Of a stretch of DNA of 46,333 nucleotides, positions 31,352 to 37,449 are shown in pieces. Under the pieces are notes generated by a model. The model did not search any database. It saw only the letters and a list, made by a program, of their open reading frames with translations, and was not told where the DNA came from. Within the stretch, counting starts at the first letter, position 1. Each line of letters starts with the position of its first letter. Origin of the DNA: an uncultured Prevotellaceae bacterium. Lineage in GTDB: Bacteria > Bacteroidota > Bacteroidia > Bacteroidales > Bacteroidaceae. Location of the stretch: assembly GCA_902764705.1 (NCBI GenBank), contig CACWWZ010000033.1:1-46333 (forward strand), read 5' to 3'. A program made the position numbers and the translations under genes.

Positions 31352-32431
31352 TTACTCAACAATTTCAAGCGACTCCAGATAGTGCAATGCTTCCAAGTTC
31401 TCGTTCAAAGTCTTCACCATGGCTTCATCGATGCTCTTCAGGGAACTTATGTCAACGGCGAGACGTACCTTGTCTTCTATCAACTCTCTGGCAAGCTGAT
31501 TTTGCGCAGCCCTTTCCACATATTGGATGAACGTCTCATCGTCCTTCTTCTTCATCGCTTCCACTGCTTCGACAATTTCCTCAGAGAAGCCCATCTCATT
31601 CAGTTTAGATGCGCTCATGGATGCTTTACTCAAAAGATAAACGATTTGCCCCTCTGTCTCATAATACACATCATCATAGGTATCACCCTCTTTCTTACTT
31701 TCCAGAAACAACCTAACAGCTTTTCCATATTGTTCTTGATAGTCTTCCTCTATATACCTGTAATATATTTGTATCTCGGGTCTCTTGTCAGTCTTCTGAT
31801 ATATCTGCTCAGTAATCTGTTTTACGAGACTTTCGACATCATCATACCCCTCCGCTTTCACCTCAAACGGTTCGTTGAAACCCTGAATTTTGCCTTCTTC
31901 ATCAAGAGACAGATAAATGATTTGCTTATCGTCATTCTTCGAAGTGTAATATGTCTGGTCAATGTCTTGTTTTGCAGCATGTACGGCAAAGGCCTCCTCG
32001 TTGTCATCCAAGAACTTTTTCCACAACGCCTCCAGCTGTTCAGCGAGGCCTGCTTCTAACAGTCTGCCTGAATGACCACCAGTCCAGTCGAAATCTGGAA
32101 TAGCACGACATAGTTCTTCTGTTGTCAATATTGCTCGATAATCTGGATGGATCATTACGTCTGGGTCTAAGTCCATATAAAAAACTTCTCTGCCTTTCCC
32201 TGACCAGTCTTCACCCTTGTAGGGGTCAGAAGCAAAATATCCACTCATGCAGATGCCAGTTTTACCTTCGCCACAGCGAACCATGAAGAAACGGTCACCA
32301 CAACTGGCGTTCTCATGTTCCCAAACGGCCCAGTTTAGGTCGTTATATTCCAATTCTCCCAATTTCTCCTGAAAATCATCCAATGTGTAACTGGAGATTG
32401 CAGGATTCCAAAATAAAATGTAAGTCTTCAT
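31352..32431 (-). CDS. EVE-like domain protein with a partial HD-type C-terminus
   Basis: A 359-residue protein. Residues 1-130 resemble an EVE/PUA-like domain: MKTYILFWNPAISSYTLDDF, then the EVE-type strand CGDRFFMVRCGEGKTGICMS. EVE domains bind modified bases in DNA or RNA and occur in restriction and defence proteins. The middle (150-265) is not recognised. The C-terminal 80 residues (KLNEMGFSEEIVEAVEAMKK and QLARELIEDKVRLAVDIS) resemble the end of (p)ppGpp-hydrolase-type HD domains, but the H..HD metal site itself is not seen. It lies between an acidic-protein gene and the damaged NUDIX gene on the same strand. Function is inferred only from the EVE similarity. Confidence 0.6.
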   Translation of the reverse strand: MKTYILFWNPAISSYTLDDFQEKLGELEYNDLNWAVWEHENASCGDRFFMVRCGEGKTGICMSGYFASDPYKGEDWSGKGREVFYMDLDPDVMIHPDYRAILTTEELCRAIPDFDWTGGHSGRLLEAGLAEQLEALWKKFLDDNEEAFAVHAAKQDIDQTYYTSKNDDKQIIYLSLDEEGKIQGFNEPFEVKAEGYDDVESLVKQITEQIYQKTDKRPEIQIYYRYIEEDYQEQYGKAVRLFLESKKEGDTYDDVYYETEGQIVYLLSKASMSASKLNEMGFSEEIVEAVEAMKKKDDETFIQYVERAAQNQLARELIEDKVRLAVDISSLKSIDEAMVKTLNENLEALHYLESLEIVE

Positions 32432-32458
32432 ATCAATCTTTTTTATTATATTCTCACT

Positions 32459-32653
32459 TTATTCCATTGCGTCCGGGCTGTCGTAGCATTCCATTGCAGC
32501 CAGTGCTTCGTCATCATTACTGAAGTCAGAATCCTCTTCAAAGATTTCCTCAACTTCATTAGCTACTTCACAGTCTTCCAGTTGCTCAACCTCCACCTTC
32601 TGCTTCTCAGGTGTGAATGAGCCAATCTTACCTGATTTTATTCTGTGTCTCAT
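32459..32653 (-). CDS. Small acidic protein, copy A (64 aa)
   Basis: The product begins with a short basic part (MRHRIKSGKIGSFTPEKQK) and continues as a very acidic stretch (EVEEIFEEDSDFSNDDEALA). It differs from copy B at 34,041 at only three residues (I10V, C28M, C56F). Mostly silent or conservative changes suggest selection on the protein. I recognise no family. It follows the hypothetical gene at 32,695 and precedes the EVE-like gene. Confidence 0.65.
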   Translation of the reverse strand: MRHRIKSGKIGSFTPEKQKVEVEQLEDCEVANEVEEIFEEDSDFSNDDEALAAMECYDSPDAME

Positions 32654-32687
32654 ATCTATTTATTTTTAGGTTCTTCGATTTTATCAA
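32461..32687. repeat. 227-bp direct repeat, copy A
   Basis: This stretch matches 34,043-34,269 over 227 bp without gaps, covering the acidic-protein gene and its leader up to the preceding gene's end. The offset between copies is 1,582 bp. Confidence 0.85.
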
Positions 32688-32694
32688 AATCACC

Positions 32695-33381
32695 TTACTC
32701 CTCATCGTCATCGCAGTGTTCGCCGTCGGCTTCGTCTTCTATCTTCTCGCTATGAGATAGCACGGGCTTCATCCCGTCCCATTTGAAAGTGTGTATGAAG
32801 TGGCCTTTTGGTCCGTATTCAGTAATATTGAGTTCCTTGCCTTCCTCTGGCAAGTCGTAGTAGTATTTCGTGTCTTCCGTCGTTCGGAAACCATCAATAA
32901 TCTGTGGCTCGGGAGTAAGGGTGTGACGCTTGGTGTCGTAGTTGTAGAAGCATACGAAATGTATATTGGGGTAGTTGTCTGTCCCGCCAAAGTATATTCC
33001 GAGCAGGCGGTTGCCATTGGAACGGTTCCAGTAACATGCCCTCATGAATTCGTGGCGTTCGGCGTTACCCCACCAGTCTACCTGTACAAAACCGTTCTTA
33101 GGCTTGTTGTGCACCACAATCTGTTCATTGTTATAGGTGTCTCTGCCCGCCACACCTTTCTTCATGGTCTTGACGGCTGCATTGAGCATCCATGTGGGCC
33201 ATTTCTGGTTGAAGCAGTCAAGCATAGTAACAAGTGAACCATTGGCTACACCGTTCAGGGTTGTCTTTCCCCATTCCTTGGCTATTACTTTCAGGTCTGT
33301 TGAGCCGCTGAACATGTTTTGCCCTGCTGCTGTCGTGCAGGTAATGAGTGCAATGATTGCCAGTAAAAGAAACTTCTTCAT
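32695..33381 (-). CDS. Exported hypothetical protein
   Basis: The 228-residue product starts at the ATG at 33,381 (MKKFLLLAIIALITCTTAAG), a clear signal peptide; the longer open frame upstream overlaps the promoter. The mature protein has several aromatic-rich segments (FVQVDWWGNAERHEFMRACY, IYFGGTDNYPNIHFVCFYNY) and an acidic tail ending CDDDEE. I recognise no domain. It is divergent from the 48-aa frame at 33,498 and is followed by acidic protein copy A. Confidence 0.75.
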   Translation of the reverse strand: MKKFLLLAIIALITCTTAAGQNMFSGSTDLKVIAKEWGKTTLNGVANGSLVTMLDCFNQKWPTWMLNAAVKTMKKGVAGRDTYNNEQIVVHNKPKNGFVQVDWWGNAERHEFMRACYWNRSNGNRLLGIYFGGTDNYPNIHFVCFYNYDTKRHTLTPEPQIIDGFRTTEDTKYYYDLPEEGKELNITEYGPKGHFIHTFKWDGMKPVLSHSEKIEDEADGEHCDDDEE

Positions 33382-33405
33382 AATCATTATATTTAATGTG
33401 CGCTG

Positions 33406-33413
33406 CAAAATTA
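33406..33413 (-). promoter_or_regulatory. -7 promoter element for the exported protein at 32,695
   Basis: The minus strand reads TAATTTTG (TAnnTTTG), 25 bp upstream of the ATG at 33,381; it decides that start. Confidence 0.6.
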
Positions 33414-33446
33414 AGCAAAAGTTTTTGAATATCCAAAAAATCTTCG

Positions 33447-33454
33447 TATCTTTG
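33447..33454 (+). promoter_or_regulatory. -7 promoter element facing the 48-aa frame
   Basis: TATCTTTG (TAnnTTTG) on the plus strand, 43 bp before the ATG at 33,498. Confidence 0.45.
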
Positions 33455-33497
33455 CCCCCAGAAAGCATCAAGAGCAGTCGCCTTCGGGCGGTCCTCC

Positions 33498-33644
33498 ATG
33501 CGAGCCTACCACGACCAAGCACTCCTTGACGAGTTCCACCATCGCGGTATCGATACCACAGACGTAACAGGCAGAAAGAGCATATCGTTTGCTCATCCTA
33601 TCAGGTACGACTTGCCAAACAATAAATTGGTAGTTATCAGCTAA
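33498..33644 (+). CDS. Short frame, possible C-terminal remnant (48 aa)
   Basis: The frame reads MRAYHDQALLDEFHHRGIDT, then TDVTGRKSISFAHPIRYDLP and ends KLVVIS. The composition is that of a real protein, and the final strand looks like the end of a larger domain, so this may be the tail of a gene whose front was deleted. A promoter element lies upstream. Its last bases overlap the end of the Bro-N fragment on the other strand. I do not recognise the parent family. Confidence 0.4.
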   Translation: MRAYHDQALLDEFHHRGIDTTDVTGRKSISFAHPIRYDLPNNKLVVIS

Positions 33645-33907
33645 CCCTCTGCCACATCAGTCAGTCGCATTTTCCCGTCAGCTGCAAGAAGTTTCAACTG
33701 GTTACAATTTGTAACCGTTTCATTACCTTCTTTCTTTAGTCTATGTTTCAGTACTTTCCAGTAGTTCCTCGCGTGCTCTTCATCGGGTTGATCCGTCAGC
33801 ACTCCACACACGTCAACAATCGAGAAGAACCATTTCTGCTTCTCATCATCCCACTTTGTTCGTACTTTTTGTTCTCCGAACAATTGTATCAATTCTTTCT
33901 TTGCCAT
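33641..33907 (-). pseudogene. Bro-N (phage antirepressor/DinD-like) fragment
   Basis: The 88-residue frame begins MAKKELIQLFGEQKVRTKWD and continues KWFFSIVDVCGVLTDQPDEE, the start of a Bro-N domain as found in phage antirepressors and damage-inducible proteins. It stops just after KMRLTDVA, where intact relatives continue for 150 residues or more. The cut coincides with the end of the 48-aa plus-strand frame, so two gene remnants meet here. A second Bro-N-type relic, dinD, lies at 44,268. Confidence 0.7.
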
Positions 33908-33978
33908 ATATCATTATAACGTTTTTATCTCTTTCTTTTTTCGCACCACTCTCGCTCTTGCCATACTCGTGAGTAAGC

Positions 33979-34026
33979 CTAGAAGCAGCCTAGAGTATGG
34001 CTAGAAGCAGCCTAGAAGCAGCCTAG
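33979..34026. repeat. CTAG array, exact 11-bp period (5 copies)
   Basis: CTAG starts at 33,979, 33,990, 34,001, 34,012 and 34,023, exactly 11 bp apart. On the minus strand the unit is CTAGGCTGCTT. The array begins 15 nt after the stop codon of acidic protein copy B and precedes the Bro-N fragment. An adjoining dyad TACTC/GAGTA lies at 33,964-33,975. Confidence 0.88.
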
Positions 34027-34040
34027 AGTATGCGAACAGC

Positions 34041-34235
34041 TCATTCCATTGCGTCTGGGCTGTCGTAGAATTCCATTGCTGCCAGGGCTTCGTCATCATT
34101 ACTGAAGTCAGAATCCTCTTCAAAGATTTCCTCAACTTCATTAGCGACTTCCATGTCCTCCAGTTGCTCAACCTCCACCTTCTGCTTCTCAGGTGTGAAT
34201 GAGCCAACCTTACCTGATTTTATTCTGTGTCTCAT
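34041..34235 (-). CDS. Small acidic protein, copy B (64 aa)
   Basis: Near-identical to copy A at 32,459 (three residue differences), with a basic N-terminus (MRHRIKSGKVGSFTPEKQK) and an acidic remainder ending YDSPDAME. It is the next gene after vsr on the same strand, 40 nt downstream, so it may be the last gene of the PIWI-like operon. A highly acidic small protein beside nucleases could mimic DNA or neutralise a partner, but nothing in the sequence proves this. A CTAG array follows the stop codon. Confidence 0.65.
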   Translation of the reverse strand: MRHRIKSGKVGSFTPEKQKVEVEQLEDMEVANEVEEIFEEDSDFSNDDEALAAMEFYDSPDAME

Positions 34236-34269
34236 ATTTATTTATTTTTAGGTTCTTCGATTTTATCAA
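34043..34269. repeat. 227-bp direct repeat, copy B
   Basis: Second copy of the repeat at 32,461-32,687, same orientation and length. Sequence divergence is low and mostly at third codon positions in the coding part, while the leader is nearly identical. Confidence 0.85.
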
Positions 34270-34275
34270 CTACAA

Positions 34276-34842
34276 TTAGACACGGTCTTCTGCCGCTAGA
34301 GGCATCTGTATGTCTTCTTCATCCAGTTTCGGATATGGGATGGTTTTCGCCCCATGATCCTGTAACCAGATGTGATTCAGAGTAAAAGCGATAGAGTCCA
34401 ATGTCTCTTCACGCTTGGCAGGTTTCAGTTCACACTCCCATACTGTGATGCAGTGCCAACCCATCGCCGCAAGTTTCTTCTGTTCCTCCTTGTCTCGTTT
34501 CTTGTTCCTGCGAATTTTCGCCACCCAGAACTCCCTATTCGTCTTCGGAATCTTACAACACTCACTACTTTCCAAGTCCGTACTCCCCTCGCCCTTTGGA
34601 GAGGGGTCGGGGGTGAGGCTGCACTTATGTCCATGCCAGAAGCAACCATTCACGAATATGCATGTCCTATACTTTCTCAGCACCAAGTCAGGATGCCCCG
34701 GCAGTCGCTTATGATTCAAACGGTAACGGAATCCCCTACTCCACAACCCACGCCGCACAATCATCTCCGGCTTCGTGTCCTTCGACCGAATTGCCGCCAT
34801 GTTGGCATGTCGCTGCTGTTTCGAGAGTTTATCCATATTCAT
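34276..34842 (-). CDS. vsr: Vsr-type very short patch repair endonuclease with an inserted segment
   Basis: The 188-residue protein starts at the ATG at 34,842, overlapping the mutT stop codon by 4 nt (ATGA). Family features are DKLSKQQRHANMAAIRSKDT, RGLWSRGFRYRLNHKRLPGH, the catalytic PDLVLRKYRTCIFVNGCFWH segment and KTNREFWVAKIRRNKKRD. Vsr nicks next to T:G mismatches made by deamination of 5-methylcytosine. Between HGHKC and CKIPK there are about 20 extra residues (LTPDPSPKGEG and more) encoded by a palindromic repeat. No cytosine methyltransferase gene, the usual partner, is in the window. The zinc-binding or active residues on both sides of the insertion are still present. Confidence 0.85.
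   Translation of the reverse strand: MNMDKLSKQQRHANMAAIRSKDTKPEMIVRRGLWSRGFRYRLNHKRLPGHPDLVLRKYRTCIFVNGCFWHGHKCSLTPDPSPKGEGSTDLESSECCKIPKTNREFWVAKIRRNKKRDKEEQKKLAAMGWHCITVWECELKPAKREETLDSIAFTLNHIWLQDHGAKTIPYPKLDEEDIQMPLAAEDRV
34564..34625. repeat. Palindromic element inserted in frame in vsr
   Basis: CCCCTC (34,587-34,592) and GAGGGG (34,603-34,608) form a hairpin within a segment that codes for LTPDPSPKGEG, a peptide known to me as a frequent translation of a dispersed Bacteroidota repeat. Relatives of Vsr lack these residues at this point. Confidence 0.7.
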
Positions 34843-35309
34843 TCTTTTACTTTTCGATTCTTTAGTGCATCGATTACCAACATATCTGCTGGCAGCCACT
34901 TCACGCTATCTAGCTCATTTTTCGTGAGCCACTTCGCTGCCTCATGCTCATTCAAGTGCAATGCCTCCGTCAATAACGAGCAGAGATAGCAATGCATCTT
35001 GAGATGAAACTGAGGATAATCATACTCAACCGTACAAAGAAACTCATCCACACTAATCTCCGTCGAAAGTTCCTCGCGAATCTCACGTTTAAGCGCATCC
35101 TCAGGCGTTTCCCCAACCTCCATCTTTCCACCTGGGAACTCCCACCAGTCTTTCCATTCGCCATATCCACGCTGAGTTGCGAATATCTTATCTCCTTTGA
35201 TCTCCGATCGAGCCTGTTCACGCTCGGCAGAGTTAATGCTAGCATCACTCTGCCCTTGCTCAATCACAGCCTTGCGAATAATCGCTGCTACGACTTCTAT
35301 TTGTTTCAT
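34839..35309 (-). CDS. MutT-type NUDIX hydrolase with an inserted segment
   Basis: A 156-residue NUDIX protein. Its start overlaps the stop of the DUF2075 gene (ATGA) and its stop overlaps the vsr start. The NUDIX box GGKMEVGETPEDALKREIRE plus EL is intact, and ATQRGYGEWKDWWEFPGGK is typical of 8-oxo-dGTP or dCTP diphosphatases. Most relatives run directly from VVAAIIRK to DKIFATQRG; here about 25 extra residues (GQSDASINSAEREQARSEIK) lie between. They are encoded by a palindromic repeat. The insertion lies in the first loop, away from the catalytic box, so the enzyme could still work. Confidence 0.88.
   Translation of the reverse strand: MKQIEVVAAIIRKAVIEQGQSDASINSAEREQARSEIKGDKIFATQRGYGEWKDWWEFPGGKMEVGETPEDALKREIREELSTEISVDEFLCTVEYDYPQFHLKMHCYLCSLLTEALHLNEHEAAKWLTKNELDSVKWLPADMLVIDALKNRKVKE
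35198..35270. repeat. Palindromic element inserted in frame in mutT
   Basis: CGAGC (35,209-35,213) and GCTCG (35,222-35,226) form a small hairpin. The 35 bp from 35,198 match 43,361-43,395 at about 28 positions. In mutT it encodes SAEREQARSEIK inside an insertion absent from typical relatives. Confidence 0.7.
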
Positions 35310-37438
35310 ATTTCTTCCAATCCAAGTGACTTCAAATATTCATAAGTGCCATCGTAATACTCAGGCAGACGTGTGGGATCTTCAGGGAATCCTTCGGGTG
35401 TTGTATTACTATTACCGTAGGGCACGCAAATGACGATTCCCTGTCGGGCACGCGTTAGCAACACTCGATAAGCGTTGAGCATATATTTCCTGCTCTCTTC
35501 GTTGTTTTCCGGATTCCACTTATTCTTTCCATTAAATTTGTAATACGCCCAATGGCCATCCTCACAACGCATATCTGCATCCCATAGCACACAGGCGTAG
35601 TCCAGCTCCAGCCCCTGAACCTGGATCTCCGTCGCTGCATCCTCTAGATAGTTCGACGAGCGGATGTCGGTTTTATCTTCCAGGAACCAGTGCACAGCAT
35701 TCTCGTCGCCTTGTGCAAGAATGTTTACCGCTAACGGTTTGAATCGTGCAGCAACTTTCGTCACCAGAACACCTGTCTGCTGTGTACCTCTCGCCATTTT
35801 GCGCAACCACTGACGGGCCTTATCCATATCTCTGGTGAGCATAATGGGGTATTTTTTACCTTTTACATCCTGATAGAGCGATGCTGCATCAGGAGCAAAC
35901 GACAGTAGCGAATGGATGAAGGCTGACAGTGTCTCAGCTCGGAATGAACGCAGGCTTACTGCCAGATGCAAGCTATCAGAGAACTTCACTTTATCATTCC
36001 CTGCTAACAGTTCATTCACACGTCCTTCTGCATATTCCGGATCAGTCAACTTGTTGGAGATATACACATTCCAATGCCTAAACCGATTGTTCAATGCCTT
36101 AACCCATTCCGTGATACCAGCCTCACCTGTATTGATTTCCTGCCCACCACCTACCAGACAGATGATGACCGCCCAATCCTCACGTTGGTCGAGCGACCAT
36201 ATCAAGAATTCTGCCTCCGACATAGGAAAGTTGGGCACTTTCAGTTTATTGCCATAAGTTCCACCTCGTTTCAGATAGTCGGCTATGCGTTTGTGCGTCC
36301 AACTGCGTTGTGCCTCATCGAAGATGGCCACATGCTCCACTTCGCCATATCCCGTAGCAGTCAGTTTGATAGCCTTTTCTGGGTCAATCTCTACAATTCC
36401 ATTCTCCACCGGATTCTTAATCTTGGCTAGCATATTATCGCGATAGCGGTGGATAATCTGGATGAATTCGCTAACCTCGCGGCGAGAATCAGACATATTT
36501 TTCCGCTCTCCCTTTTGTGAGCATTTTTTCTGATTATCCCTTGCCAATGCCTCTGTAAGAACAGCTACTAACGGACCATTGCCCGACAGATACACGGCAC
36601 CATTCTCCTTGTCCAGTTCACCGTCTTTATACGTCTGCTTGATGGCCACATCGAGGCCCACTAGCGTCTTTCCGGCTCCAGGCACTCCGGTCACGAAGCA
36701 GATGCTCTTTTGCTGCTTTTCCTTACTCTGATGAATCACCTGCAGAATATAGTTGATGGTGGTGTCCGTCGAGACCTTGTCCGCCTCATGGCGTGTGATA
36801 TCCTCTACCGAGTGGTTCTCGTACAACGTTCGAGCAGCCTCGATAATGGTTGGAGTCGGTGCATAAGGACTGATGAGCCAATTGTCTATCACTCCATCCT
36901 CCTGTTTTGCTCCAGCGTGTTCCAGCACCTTCGCAATCAGTTCTTGCAGATGCTCCTCGCCTGTTATCATCGGGTTATAGATATCATCGTTATAAACCGA
37001 AGGTTGGAACACTGTCGTGTACTCCTTATACTTCGTTGGAATCAGTATCGGTACAATTTTCCTGTCGTGGCTGAATAGATGGAAATTCTTCAGGTCCAGC
37101 GCATAGTCCATCACCTGTTCTATGCCAGCCTGAAACTCCTCTTTCTTGCCAACCTTGAACTCCAGACAGAAAATCATACCTCGCAGCAACAGCACCACAT
37201 CAATACGCTTGCCGAGTCGTGGAATGTCATACTCAAAGACTATCTGCCCTTTTTCCTCCTTCCAAGGCTCCAGCACCTGCTGCATCACCTCTATCTCGCC
37301 CATCCAAGCCTCATCAGTCGTCGTCAGCGAATCCCCATGATAGTTGTTGTGCATGGCACCTAGCACCGCCAGCGGTTCTTTGCTCAAGAACTCGCTGAAC
37401 GTAGCTGTATATAGACATCTTCCCGTAGATTTATTCAT
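35306..37438 (-). CDS. DUF2075 (Schlafen-type) helicase with N-terminal PD-(D/E)xK nuclease
   Basis: A 710-residue protein with two parts. Residues 60-115 carry a PD-(D/E)xK nuclease core: D80 (RIDVVLLLRG), then E93-F-K95 (CLEFKVGKKEE) and Q108. From about 240 comes the DUF2075 ATPase, related to Schlafen helicases: Walker A GVPGAGKT at 251-258, Walker B FDEAQRSW at 373-380, and near the C-terminus EIQVQGLELDYACVLWDADM and LLTRARQGIVICVP, helicase motifs V and VI. The combination suggests an enzyme that moves on and cuts nucleic acid. It begins 11 nt after the PIWI-like gene and overlaps mutT by 4 nt, so it probably belongs to the same system. Confidence 0.82.
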   Translation of the reverse strand: MNKSTGRCLYTATFSEFLSKEPLAVLGAMHNNYHGDSLTTTDEAWMGEIEVMQQVLEPWKEEKGQIVFEYDIPRLGKRIDVVLLLRGMIFCLEFKVGKKEEFQAGIEQVMDYALDLKNFHLFSHDRKIVPILIPTKYKEYTTVFQPSVYNDDIYNPMITGEEHLQELIAKVLEHAGAKQEDGVIDNWLISPYAPTPTIIEAARTLYENHSVEDITRHEADKVSTDTTINYILQVIHQSKEKQQKSICFVTGVPGAGKTLVGLDVAIKQTYKDGELDKENGAVYLSGNGPLVAVLTEALARDNQKKCSQKGERKNMSDSRREVSEFIQIIHRYRDNMLAKIKNPVENGIVEIDPEKAIKLTATGYGEVEHVAIFDEAQRSWTHKRIADYLKRGGTYGNKLKVPNFPMSEAEFLIWSLDQREDWAVIICLVGGGQEINTGEAGITEWVKALNNRFRHWNVYISNKLTDPEYAEGRVNELLAGNDKVKFSDSLHLAVSLRSFRAETLSAFIHSLLSFAPDAASLYQDVKGKKYPIMLTRDMDKARQWLRKMARGTQQTGVLVTKVAARFKPLAVNILAQGDENAVHWFLEDKTDIRSSNYLEDAATEIQVQGLELDYACVLWDADMRCEDGHWAYYKFNGKNKWNPENNEESRKYMLNAYRVLLTRARQGIVICVPYGNSNTTPEGFPEDPTRLPEYYDGTYEYLKSLGLEEI

Positions 37439-37449
37439 ATAATAATCTC

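Noticed and set aside
31739-32059. Plus-strand frame antisense to the EVE-like gene
   Set aside because: Composition is that of a reverse-strand shadow (rich in F, L and I), with no start context; the minus-strand gene explains the region.
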